Shown here: positions 1-6,762 of the stretch, piece after piece
How the letters are laid out: every line of letters begins with the position of its first letter
Numbering within the stretch: position 1 is the stretch's first letter
Origin: Vulcanimicrobiota bacterium
GTDB lineage: Bacteria > Vulcanimicrobiota > Vulcanimicrobiia > Vulcanimicrobiales > Vulcanimicrobiaceae
Direction of reading: 5' to 3'
Assembly: GCA_019233165.1 (NCBI GenBank)
Contig: JAFAMS010000097.1
Span: 1 to 7,632 of the forward strand
DNA: 7,632 nucleotides
Notes under the pieces: generated by a model
Told to the model about the DNA's origin: nothing
Databases searched by the model: none
What the model saw: only the letters and a program-made list of their open reading frames with translations
Made by a program: the position numbers and the translations under genes

Positions 1-1
1 G

Positions 2-40
2 GAGCTCGAAAACGACGAGGTGCGCGATGACGCTCGCTGA
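2..40 (+). CDS. C-terminal tail of an unidentified upstream gene (partial)
   Basis: Only the last dozen codons would lie in the window. The frame beginning at base 2 reads [12 protein letters not shown] and stops at TGA 38-40, overlapping the start of hemB by 14 nt. Its codons mostly end in G or C, as in the neighbouring genes. The competing frame from base 1 ends at TGA 28-30 but uses A- or T-ending codons, so it looks less coding. The tail is too short to identify. A heme-pathway gene such as the missing hemC would be a natural candidate, but nothing in these residues shows it. Confidence 0.35.
   Translation, partial: ELENDEVRDDAR
17..20 (+). promoter_or_regulatory. Ribosome binding site of hemB
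   Basis: GAGG lies six bases before the ATG at 27. It supports that ATG as the hemB start even though it gives an N-terminal extension of about 20 residues compared with typical HemB proteins. Confidence 0.5.
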
Positions 41-1043
41 TCTGCTCCGTTCCCGTACCGCCGGCAAAGGCCGTTCGCCGCTCGCGCGCCCGCGACGACT
101 GCGCTCGAGCCCGGCGATGCGCGATCTGGTTCGGGAGGCCTCGGTCAAACTCGGCGGTCTCGTCCAGCCGCTCTTCGTCGTCGAAGGGACGGGGATCCGC
201 GCGCCGATCTCGAGCATGCCCGGGATCGCGCGGCTCTCCGGCGACGCCGCGGTCGCAGAATGCCGCGAGCTGCTGGGACTTGGGATCCGAGCGGTCCTGC
301 TCTTCGGAATCCCGGACTTCAAAGATGCGAAAGCGTCGTCGAACTACGATCCAAACGGCGTCGTGCAGCAAGCGATTCGCGCGATCAAAGAAGCCGTCCC
401 CGAGCTGCTCGTCATCGCCGACCTCTGTAACTGCGAGTATACCGATCACGGCCACTGTGGGATCGTCGACGCGCGCGGCGACGTCGACAACGATGCGACC
501 GTCGAGCTGCTCATGCGCACGGCGCTCACGTACGCACACGCCGGCGTCGATGTGATCGCTCCCTCCGATATGATGGACGGCCGCGTCGGTGCAATCCGTC
601 ACGCGCTCGACGACGACGGTTTCACCCGCGTGGCGATCATGGCGTACTCCGCGAAATACGCTTCCGCGTTCTACGGCCCGTTTCGAGAGGCCGCCGACTC
701 CGCGCCGGCATTCGGCGACCGCCGCACCTACCAGATGGACCCGGCGAACGCCCGCGAGGCGCTCCGCGAGGTCGAGCTCGACATCGAGGAAGGCGCCGAC
801 TTCGTGATGGTCAAGCCGGCGCTCGCATATCTCGACGTCGTGCGCGGCGTCCGCGATGCGGTCGAACTGCCGCTCGCGGTCTATAACGTCAGCGGCGAGT
901 ACGCGATGGTCAAAGCCGCCGCGCAACACGGCTGGATCGACGAGGACCGCGTCGTCGACGAAATGCTCCTAGCCTTCGCGCGCGCCGGTGCCGACGTCAT
1001 CATCACCTACTTCGCGAAGGATTACGCTCGCCGGCATGGCTGA
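27..1043 (+). CDS. hemB: Delta-aminolevulinic acid dehydratase (porphobilinogen synthase), zinc type
   Basis: This cytosolic enzyme condenses two 5-aminolevulinate molecules to porphobilinogen, the first step common to all tetrapyrroles. The 338-residue product is near the usual 320-335. The family body starts at about residue 21 ([17 protein letters not shown]), and residues 1-20 are a basic extension. The cysteine cluster [14 protein letters not shown] keeps Cys134, Cys136 and Cys144, the catalytic zinc ligands, so this is a zinc enzyme and not one of the magnesium/potassium types that lack these cysteines. Both Schiff-base lysines are visible: Lys210 in MAYSAKYAS and Lys263 in [19 protein letters not shown] (178-187) and [12 protein letters not shown] (234-245) are further family blocks. 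It is the first complete gene of the operon and overlaps the next gene by 8 nt. Identification is essentially certain; only the exact start is open. Confidence 0.97.
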   Translation: MTLADLLRSRTAGKGRSPLARPRRLRSSPAMRDLVREASVKLGGLVQPLFVVEGTGIRAPISSMPGIARLSGDAAVAECRELLGLGIRAVLLFGIPDFKDAKASSNYDPNGVVQQAIRAIKEAVPELLVIADLCNCEYTDHGHCGIVDARGDVDNDATVELLMRTALTYAHAGVDVIAPSDMMDGRVGAIRHALDDDGFTRVAIMAYSAKYASAFYGPFREAADSAPAFGDRRTYQMDPANAREALREVELDIEEGADFVMVKPALAYLDVVRGVRDAVELPLAVYNVSGEYAMVKAAAQHGWIDEDRVVDEMLLAFARAGADVIITYFAKDYARRHG

Positions 1044-1644
1044 TCCCCGCGACGTCGGCGTGCTGATCCTCGCCGGCGGTGAGGCGACGAGACTTCCGAA
1101 CAAGCTCGGTCTCGCAATCGGCGGCACCCCGCTTCTGGTTCGGGTCTATCACAATGTCTCGAAAGGGCGTCCGACGTTCGTCTCCTGTAAAGGGACGTTT
1201 CCGCCGGAGATCGACGCGGAGCTCGCGTGCCCGATGATCGTCGACCGCTGGCCCGTGCGCGGACCGCTCGCGGGGATGTTGAGCGCGATGGCGGAGATGC
1301 CGACGCCGCTCGTCTTTGCGGTCGCCGGCGACGCGCCGTTCGTCGACGCCGCGCTCATCGATCGCCTCGCAGACGCTTGGCAAGAGGGCGACGAAGCCGT
1401 CGTTCCGGTCCACCCGACGGCGCGCGGTGAGACGCTCGAACCGCTCGCCGCACTCTACGATCGCGAAGCGTTCTTGCGCGAAGGGACGCCGGTGCTCGAC
1501 GGCGGCGATGCCTCGCTGCTCGGGACGATCGCGCGCTTGCGCGCGCGGAAGCTGCCGTTCACGGCCGCCGAAGCAACGATCTTCGCGAACGTGAACACGC
1601 CGGATGACTACGCGGCGACGCTCGCCCGGACGGCGACGGGCTAG
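1036..1644 (+). CDS. mobA: MobA-like nucleotidyltransferase (probable molybdenum cofactor guanylyltransferase)
   Basis: MobA attaches GMP from GTP to molybdopterin to give the guanine-dinucleotide form of the molybdenum cofactor. This 202-residue product is close to the usual 190-210 and has the family order. A nucleotide-binding N-terminus, [12 protein letters not shown] (9-20), carries Lys23. RGPLAG follows at 75-80, then GDAPF (98-102, metal-binding Asp99), [13 protein letters not shown] (134-146) and NVNTPDDY (185-192). The loop between the GG pair and the lysine is one to two residues shorter than in standard MobA (usually RMGxDK), so another nucleotidyltransferase of the same fold, such as a MocA- or CofC-like enzyme, is possible. 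I start it at ATG 1036, which gives [15 protein letters not shown]; an ATG at 988 would add 16 residues inside hemB with no family match. GAAGGA lies at 1016-1021, rather far upstream. It overlaps hemB by 8 nt and hemL by 1 nt, so it is translationally tied to heme synthesis. Confidence 0.78.
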   Translation: MADPRDVGVLILAGGEATRLPNKLGLAIGGTPLLVRVYHNVSKGRPTFVSCKGTFPPEIDAELACPMIVDRWPVRGPLAGMLSAMAEMPTPLVFAVAGDAPFVDAALIDRLADAWQEGDEAVVPVHPTARGETLEPLAALYDREAFLREGTPVLDGGDASLLGTIARLRARKLPFTAAEATIFANVNTPDDYAATLARTATG

Positions 1645-2951
1645 TGGCTGCGTACGAGCGCTCGATCAACGCGTTCATCCGCGCGAAGCGCGTCATCCCG
1701 GGCGGGGTGAGCTCGCCGGTGCGCGCGTTCAAGGCAGTCGGCGGCTCTCCGCTGTTCGTGCGCAGCGCGCAGGGTGCGACGTTCCTCGATCTCGACGGGC
1801 GCGAATACATCGACTACGTCATGTCGTGGGGGCCGCTGATCTTGGGCCACGCCCCGTCGGCGGTCGTGCGCGCGATTCAAACTTCGGCAGCGCGCGGGAC
1901 GTCGTATGGTATGCCGACCGAGCTCGAAAGCGAGCTCGCCGAGCTCGTCGTCTCGATGGTCCCCTCGGTCGAGCGCGTTCGTTTCGTCTCCAGCGGAACC
2001 GAGGCGACGATGGCGGCGCTGCGCTTGGCGCGCGGCTTTACCGGCCGCGCAAAGGTCGTGAAATTCGCCGGCTGTTATCACGGTCACGCCGACGCATTCT
2101 TGATCTCGGCGGGAAGCGGTGCGCTCACGAACGGCGTTCCGGACTCGCCGGGAGTCACCAAGGGAACGGCGGACGACACGATCGTCGTCGCCTACAACGA
2201 TCTCGCGGCGGTCGAAGCCGCCTTCGCGGTCCCCGAGAACAAAGGGAAGATCGCCGCGATCGTCGTCGAGCCCTATGCAGGGAACATGGGGCTCGTCTTA
2301 CCGAAGCCCGGTTTCCTCGCAGGCTTGCGCGAGATCGCGACGCGCGAAGGCGCGCTCTTGATCTTTGACGAGGTCATGACGGGTTTTCGCGTCGCGCGCG
2401 GCGGCGTGCAGGAGCGCGAAGGGATCCTCCCCGATCTCACGACGCTCGGGAAGATCATCGGCGGCGGACTTCCGGTCGGAGCGTTCGGTGGCCGCGGAGA
2501 GATCATGGCGCAGCTCTCGCCTGAAGGCCCCGTCTATCAAGCCGGGACGCTTTCCGGAAATCCGCTCGCGATGACCGCCGGAATCGCAACCCTGCGCAGT
2601 CTCAACGAAGAGCTGTACGCGGACCTCGACCGGCTAGCCGCGCGCTTGGTCGAAGGGCTCGCCCACGTCTTCACGCGCTATCGCGTGAAGCACCAGGTCG
2701 CTCGTGCCGGTTCGATGGTCGGCTTTTTCTTCACCGACGTCCCCGTCGTCGATCTCGCGACCGCAAAGACGTCAGACGTCTCCCTCTACGCGCGTTTCTT
2801 CCATCAAATGCTTGCCCGGGGCGTCTACTTCGCCCCCTCACAGTTCGAGGCGGGGTTTCTCTCCGCAGCGCACACCGAGGCGCACGTCGAAGCGACTTTG
2901 GCCGCCGCGGAGGGAGCGATGGACGAGTTGATGGTAGAGGCAGCCCGATGA
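1644..2951 (+). CDS. hemL: Glutamate-1-semialdehyde 2,1-aminomutase
   Basis: This PLP enzyme moves the amino group of glutamate-1-semialdehyde, made by HemA, to form 5-aminolevulinate. The 435-residue product fits the family (about 425-435). It opens with the diagnostic RVIPGGVSSPVRAF (16-29). It then shows SWGPLILGH (61-69), the cofactor phosphate-binding SSGTEA (116-121), CYHGHAD (144-150), FDEVMTGFR (241-249) with the pyridine-contacting Asp242, and the PLP lysine Lys270 in LTTLGKIIGGGLPVGAFGG. GTLSGNPLAM lies at 301-310. These separate it from related class-III aminotransferases such as ArgD or BioA. The start is GTG 1644, which shares its first base with the stop of the preceding gene (TAGTG). 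No strong Shine-Dalgarno sequence is visible, so translation is probably coupled. All catalytic residues I can check are intact. Confidence 0.97.
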   Translation: MAAYERSINAFIRAKRVIPGGVSSPVRAFKAVGGSPLFVRSAQGATFLDLDGREYIDYVMSWGPLILGHAPSAVVRAIQTSAARGTSYGMPTELESELAELVVSMVPSVERVRFVSSGTEATMAALRLARGFTGRAKVVKFAGCYHGHADAFLISAGSGALTNGVPDSPGVTKGTADDTIVVAYNDLAAVEAAFAVPENKGKIAAIVVEPYAGNMGLVLPKPGFLAGLREIATREGALLIFDEVMTGFRVARGGVQEREGILPDLTTLGKIIGGGLPVGAFGGRGEIMAQLSPEGPVYQAGTLSGNPLAMTAGIATLRSLNEELYADLDRLAARLVEGLAHVFTRYRVKHQVARAGSMVGFFFTDVPVVDLATAKTSDVSLYARFFHQMLARGVYFAPSQFEAGFLSAAHTEAHVEATLAAAEGAMDELMVEAAR

Positions 2952-2954
2952 GGA
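2951..2954 (+). promoter_or_regulatory. Ribosome binding site of hemA
   Basis: AGGA lies ten bases before the TTG at 2965, at the end of hemL. It supports the non-ATG start. The nearer ATG at 2948 is out of frame and leads to a stop after eight codons. Confidence 0.4.
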
Positions 2955-2964
2955 TCGACGTCCC

Positions 2965-4254
2965 TTGCCGCTAGTTTGCCTGGGTCTCTCGCATCGCACC
3001 GCACCGGTCGAGGTGCGCGAGCATCACACATTCCCCAGCTCGACGATGACCGAGACGCTCGTCGCGCTGCGGGACTACGAAGCGGTTAACGAAGCCGCGA
3101 TGCTCTCTACCTGCGGCAGGCTCGAGATCTACGCGCAGCTTTCCGACTATGAAGCCGGGATCGCCCAGCTCAAGCGCTTCGTCGGGAGCTTCCGGCACGC
3201 CGAAGTTCCGTACGACATCGAGTCCTACATGTATACGCGCCTCGGCGACGATGCGATCGAGCATCTGTTCCGCGTCGCGACCGGTTTGGATTCGATGTTG
3301 ATCGGCGAAGCCGAGATCTTGGGGCAAGTCAAGGACGCGTACGTCCAAGCGCAACGCGCGCGCTCGGCCGGTAAGACGTTGCACAAACTCTTCCGCGAAG
3401 CGATCAACGCCGGAAAGGTCGCGCGCTCGCAGACGGGGATCGGCGACGAGTCGGTGAGCATCGCGACCGCCGCGATCCGGATGGCGGCGCAGCACGTCGG
3501 CCCGTTGCGCGGGAAGTCGGTTCTGGTCGTCGGCGCCGGGAAGATGGGCGCGACCGCGGCAAAGCGGCTGAAGCTGGAAGGCGCGAAGATCTCGATCCTC
3601 AACCGGTCGCAGCGGCGCGCCGAAGAGGTGGTGAGCTCGCTTGGGACCGGAAACGCCGGCGATCTCCCGCGGCTCGTCGAGTTTCTCGTCGATGCCGACG
3701 TCGTGATCACCTCGACCGGTGCGACGCACTTCCTGTTGGGTCCCGAGGACGTCGCAAACGCGATGGCCGTGCGGCCCGAGCGTCCGCTCTTCATCGTCGA
3801 CATCGCGGTGCCGCGAGACGTCGATCCCGAAGTGCGAGCGCTGGCCGGCGTCGAGCTTGCCGACATCGACAAGCTCTCGGAAGCGATCGACGGGACGCTC
3901 GCGCAGCGGCGCGCCGCGATTCCGGCCGTCGAAGAGATCGTCGCCGAATACGTCGCGCGCTTCCGCGCCTGGTACCGCTTCCGAAACGCGACGCCGCTCA
4001 TCGCTTCGCTGACGCAGAAAGCCGAAGCTATTCGCGAAGCCGAGCTCGAACGGCTCTTCGCCCGTTGTCCCGACCTCACCGAACGCGAGCGCATGCTCGT
4101 CACCGGAATGTCGATGACGATCATCTCGAAGCTGCTCCACGGGGCAATCGTCAAGATCCGCGACAAGGCGACCGCAGACGGCGGCGGCATCCTCGAACAC
4201 GCACGCCTGCTCGAGGAGCTCTTCGAATTGCAAGCCGGCATCACTTCGAAGTAG
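2965..4254 (+). CDS. hemA: Glutamyl-tRNA reductase
   Basis: HemA reduces glutamate carried on tRNA(Glu) to glutamate-1-semialdehyde with NADPH; it is the committed step of the C5 heme pathway and feeds HemL. The 429-residue product matches the family length. The N-terminus VCLGLSHRTAPVEVRE (4-19) is diagnostic. The catalytic thiol is Cys50 in MLSTCGRLEIY, with His100 in HLFRVATGLDSM and GEAEILGQVK (114-123) completing the catalytic domain. The NADPH-binding domain follows with VVGAGKMG (188-195), STGATHF, and DIAVPRDVDPEV further on. The C-terminal helical dimerisation domain ends with SKLLHGAIVKIRDKA. The residue after the catalytic cysteine is Gly, where Asn is nearly universal (STCNR). The start must be TTG 2965, because no other start codon in this frame lies between hemL and the conserved N-terminus. 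It is followed by a 1-nt overlap with cobA-hemD. Confidence 0.96.
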   Translation: MPLVCLGLSHRTAPVEVREHHTFPSSTMTETLVALRDYEAVNEAAMLSTCGRLEIYAQLSDYEAGIAQLKRFVGSFRHAEVPYDIESYMYTRLGDDAIEHLFRVATGLDSMLIGEAEILGQVKDAYVQAQRARSAGKTLHKLFREAINAGKVARSQTGIGDESVSIATAAIRMAAQHVGPLRGKSVLVVGAGKMGATAAKRLKLEGAKISILNRSQRRAEEVVSSLGTGNAGDLPRLVEFLVDADVVITSTGATHFLLGPEDVANAMAVRPERPLFIVDIAVPRDVDPEVRALAGVELADIDKLSEAIDGTLAQRRAAIPAVEEIVAEYVARFRAWYRFRNATPLIASLTQKAEAIREAELERLFARCPDLTERERMLVTGMSMTIISKLLHGAIVKIRDKATADGGGILEHARLLEELFELQAGITSK

Positions 4255-5759
4255 TGCCGACCGGCCGGGTAGTCTTAGTCGGCGCGGGCCCGGGCGATCC
4301 CGGACTCCTGACGCTCAAGGGGAAGCGCGCGCTGGAGTCGGCCGACGCACTCGTCTACGATTATCTGGCGGCGGCTCCGATCGTCGCGCTCGCGCCTGCG
4401 GACTGCGAGCGCATCTACGTCGGGAAGCGAGCCGGGCACCACACGCTCGAACAAGACGAGATCTCGGCGCTGCTCGTCGAGCTGGCGCGCAAAGGGAAGC
4501 GCGTCGTCCGGCTCAAGGGAGGCGATCCATTCGTCTTCGGGCGCGGCGGCGAGGAGGCGCAAGCACTCCACGATGCCGGGATTCCGTTCGAGATCGTCCC
4601 CGGGATCACGTCGGGGATCGCGGCCCCGGCTTACGCGGGGATCCCGGTAACGCATCGCGACCACAACGTCGCCGTTACGTTCATCACCGGCCACGAGGAT
4701 CCGAACAAAGCCTTCTCCAGTTTGGATTTCGAGAAGCTTGCCGACCCGCATCAGACGCTCGTCCTCTACATGGCGATGGGGAACTTACAATCGATTGCCG
4801 AGGCGCTGATCGCGCACGGCCGCGCGGGCTCGACGCCGGTTGCCGCGATCCGTGAGGGGACGAAGCCGTCGCAAGCGACACTGGTCGCGACGCTCGAGAC
4901 GATTGCCTCCGAGGTCGAGCGGGCGCAGCTCCGTCCACCGGCGATCGTCGTCATCGGCGAGGTCGTCGCACTGCGCGAGCGGCTCGCGTGGTTCGAACGC
5001 TCGCCGCTGTTCGGGAAGCGCATCCTCATCACGCGCCCGGAAGCCGACGCGATTGCGTTTGCGGAGCGCTTGTGGGAGCTCGGCGCGGAGCCGGTTCTCG
5101 CGCCGCTCGTCCGAATCGCGCCGCCGGAAGACGCGCTTGCCGTACGGCGAGCGGTCGAAGCCGCGGCGAGTTTCGCGTGGATCGTCTTCTCGAGCCGGAA
5201 CGGCGTCGACGCATTCTTCGCCGAGCTGCACGCGCTCGGGCGCGACGCGCGCGCGCTCGGCACGACGCGCGTCGCCGCGATCGGCCCGAAGACGGCGCAG
5301 CGGCTCGCGCAGCGCGGAATCCACGCGGATTTCGTCCCGGCGCGCTACGACAGCGAAGCGGTCGCGGACGGTCTTCTGCAGCGGAGCGCCGCCGGCGATG
5401 CGATCATGCTCTTTCGCGCGCGGGAAGCGCGCGACGTCGTCCCCGAGAGTCTGCGCGCCGCTGGTCGGACCGTCGACGTCGTCGCAGCGTATCGCGCGCT
5501 CCCGGCGGAGGTCGAAGGGCTGGCCGAGCTCGCGCGCGGCTGCGACGTCCTGACGTTCACCAGCGCCGGCACCGTCCGCAGCTTCGCCTCGCAAGTTCAG
5601 GACGCGCCGCGTCTCGCCCGCGGAAAACTCGTCGCGTGCATCGGACCGGTCACCGCCGACGCGGCGCGCGCGTGCGGCCTCGAGGTCGGCGTCGTCGCCG
5701 ATGAGTTCACGATCGAAGGGCTCCTCGAGGCGTTGCTGGCGGTTCCGCTGCGCGCCTGA
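4254..5759 (+). CDS. cobA-hemD: Bifunctional uroporphyrinogen-III C-methyltransferase / uroporphyrinogen-III synthase
   Basis: This is a fusion of two consecutive activities in tetrapyrrole synthesis. Residues 1-245 are the SAM-dependent methyltransferase that turns uroporphyrinogen III into precorrin-2, the entry to siroheme and corrinoids: VGAGPGDPGLLTLKG (9-23), YVGKR (55-59), GGDPFVFGRGGEEA (89-102), VPGITS (115-120), PVTHRD (131-136) and TGH (145-147). Residues 254-500 are HemD, which cyclises hydroxymethylbilane to uroporphyrinogen III: GKRILITRPEADA (254-266), VFSSRNGVDAFF (311-322), IGPKTA (343-348), TFTSAGTVRSF (434-444), IGPVTADAA (463-471) and EFTIEGLLEALL (484-495). The product is 501 residues, as expected for the fused type. 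The frame stays open upstream into hemA, but the family begins at GTG 4254, which overlaps the hemA stop in the arrangement TAGTG. There is no good Shine-Dalgarno sequence, so coupling to hemA is likely. HemC, which makes the HemD substrate, is not in the window. Confidence 0.95.
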   Translation: MPTGRVVLVGAGPGDPGLLTLKGKRALESADALVYDYLAAAPIVALAPADCERIYVGKRAGHHTLEQDEISALLVELARKGKRVVRLKGGDPFVFGRGGEEAQALHDAGIPFEIVPGITSGIAAPAYAGIPVTHRDHNVAVTFITGHEDPNKAFSSLDFEKLADPHQTLVLYMAMGNLQSIAEALIAHGRAGSTPVAAIREGTKPSQATLVATLETIASEVERAQLRPPAIVVIGEVVALRERLAWFERSPLFGKRILITRPEADAIAFAERLWELGAEPVLAPLVRIAPPEDALAVRRAVEAAASFAWIVFSSRNGVDAFFAELHALGRDARALGTTRVAAIGPKTAQRLAQRGIHADFVPARYDSEAVADGLLQRSAAGDAIMLFRAREARDVVPESLRAAGRTVDVVAAYRALPAEVEGLAELARGCDVLTFTSAGTVRSFASQVQDAPRLARGKLVACIGPVTADAARACGLEVGVVADEFTIEGLLEALLAVPLRA

Positions 5760-6526
5760 GCTCGGCGCTCACCCGCGGCGGGACCCGCGCCGCGTTCGCC
5801 GTCGGCGTGCTCACGATCCTCGGCGCGTTGCTCGGTTGGAGCTTCGCCGGGGTCGCGCTCGCGCTCGCAATCCTGTTCGCGTTCTTCATCCCGTCCCTCG
5901 CGCTCTCGCGACTCGGCGCCGCTCGAAAGCGCGGCGGTCCGCGCAACGCGGCGCAGGTAATGGCGAACGGTGGGATTGCGACCCTGTGCGCAGTGGCGGC
6001 GGGGCTGATCGCTCGCGGCGCAGAGGCGCCCGCGATCTGCTCCGCGTTGCTCTGGGCGTACGCCGGCGCTTATGCCGCGGCGACCGCCGATACGTGGGCG
6101 ACGGAGATCGGGAGCGCGTTCGGCGGAACGCCGCGCTCGATCGTGACGCTGCAGCCGGTGCAGCCCGGGCTTTCCGGCGGGATCACGGCGCTCGGCACCG
6201 CTGCGACCGCCGCCGGCGCCTTGTGGATCGCGCTGGTCTGTGCGCTAGCGCTGCGAAGCTGGACGGCGCTCGTCGCCGTAACGCTGGCGGGGATCGCCGG
6301 ATCGCTGGTCGATTCGCTCGCCGGCGCGACGGTGCAATCTCTGCGCGCGTGTCCCGCGTGCGGCGTCGCGACCGAGGACGCGATCCATAGCTGCGGGACG
6401 CCGGCCGATCGCGTCCGCGGTGCGCGTCTGGTCACGAACGATACGGTCAACGCGCTCTGCACGCTCGCCGGCGCGCTTACGGGCGGCGTCGCGTACTACG
6501 CGCTCGCCTTCGTTTCGCGACCGTAA
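5756..6526 (+). CDS. DUF92 family integral membrane protein (VTE6/TMEM19-like)
   Basis: This is a polytopic membrane protein with perhaps six hydrophobic segments. The family motifs are clear (numbered from the CTG start): ANGGIATL (70-77), ADTWATEIGS (111-120), GLSGGITALGT (138-148), GSLVDSLAGATVQ (172-184), the cysteine pair CPAC (189-192) with Cys203, and NDTVNAL (218-224). The plant member VTE6 is a phytyl-phosphate kinase in the phytol salvage path; bacterial functions are largely unknown, so the substrate here is not assigned. The only ATG/GTG/TTG start in frame is GTG 5807. That start would cut off LSSALTRGGTRAAFAVG, which looks like the conserved DUF92 N-terminus. The frame is open back to a stop at 5702-5704, and the only other plausible initiator is CTG 5756, overlapping the hemD stop as CTGA. 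I therefore annotate 5756, giving 256 residues, with GTG 5807 (239 residues) as the conservative alternative. Confidence 0.8.
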   Translation: MSSALTRGGTRAAFAVGVLTILGALLGWSFAGVALALAILFAFFIPSLALSRLGAARKRGGPRNAAQVMANGGIATLCAVAAGLIARGAEAPAICSALLWAYAGAYAAATADTWATEIGSAFGGTPRSIVTLQPVQPGLSGGITALGTAATAAGALWIALVCALALRSWTALVAVTLAGIAGSLVDSLAGATVQSLRACPACGVATEDAIHSCGTPADRVRGARLVTNDTVNALCTLAGALTGGVAYYALAFVSRP

Positions 6527-6762
6527 CGCTGCTCGAGGTACGGGATAATCTCGTCGTCGTCGTCGAGGATGACGTCGCCGTCGACGAGGACCGGTATCGA
6601 TGTTTGTCCCGAGACGTCCGCGACCTCGCGGCGTAGCGCATGATCCCGCGGGACGTTCACATTCTTGTAGTCGAGGAGCAGATCGGTGAGCTTCTTGCGG
6701 ACCCTCGCGCAGTACGGGCACCATTCGGCTTGATAGAGCACGATCTCGGTCGGTCTTCCCAT
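6496..6762 (-). CDS. Glutaredoxin-like thiol-disulfide protein
   Basis: This is a small cytosolic thioredoxin-fold protein of 88 residues. It begins TEIVLYQAEWCPYC, with the redox pair Cys15-Pro-Tyr-Cys18. The cis-proline motif TSIPVL (54-59, Pro57) and a C-terminal DEIIPYLEQRYG (70-81) follow. The last block resembles the glutathione-binding end of glutathione S-transferase N-domains, so it may be a glutaredoxin or a stand-alone GST-N-like protein; either uses glutathione or a similar thiol. The frame extends upstream to an ATG at 6858, but the extra 32 residues are an arginine-rich run with no family match that covers the intergenic region, so ATG 6762 is chosen. No strong ribosome binding site is seen. 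It converges on the DUF92 gene with a 31-bp overlap and is divergent from the TonB-like gene. Confidence 0.85.
   Translation of the reverse strand: MGRPTEIVLYQAEWCPYCARVRKKLTDLLLDYKNVNVPRDHALRREVADVSGQTSIPVLVDGDVILDDDDEIIPYLEQRYGRETKASA
6551..6565. repeat. (TCG)5 trinucleotide run
   Basis: Five perfect TCG units lie inside the glutaredoxin-like gene and encode most of its acidic run DDDDE (residues 67-71). The copy number could vary by slippage without changing the frame. Confidence 0.5.

Larger units (their letters stand above)
27..6526 (+). other. Predicted tetrapyrrole operon
   Basis: Six co-directional genes have junctions of -8, -1, +13, -1 and about -4 nt. With no room for promoters or terminators between them, they are very likely one transcript whose promoter lies upstream of the window. 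No clear rho-independent terminator is visible at the 3' end, where the DUF92 gene overlaps the convergent glutaredoxin-like gene. Confidence 0.85.

Noticed and set aside
1604..2368. Plus-strand frame (254 codons) inside mobA and hemL
   Set aside because: It is an out-of-frame, Arg-rich shadow of hemL, whose own frame carries all the aminomutase motifs.
2971..4233. Long minus-strand open frame (420 codons) antisense to hemA
   Set aside because: High-GC coding DNA commonly leaves an antisense frame open. The product is Asp/Arg/Gly-rich with no recognisable motif, while the opposite strand is a clear, complete HemA.
4065..4253. Upstream extension of cobA-hemD to ATG 4065
   Set aside because: The extra 63 residues are Arg/His-rich and lie within hemA in another frame. 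The methyltransferase family begins at about GTG 4254.
6521..6543. Possible terminator hairpin CCGTA...TACGG after the DUF92 gene
   Set aside because: The stem is only 5 bp with a 13-base loop and no T-tract on either strand, which is not enough for a rho-independent terminator.
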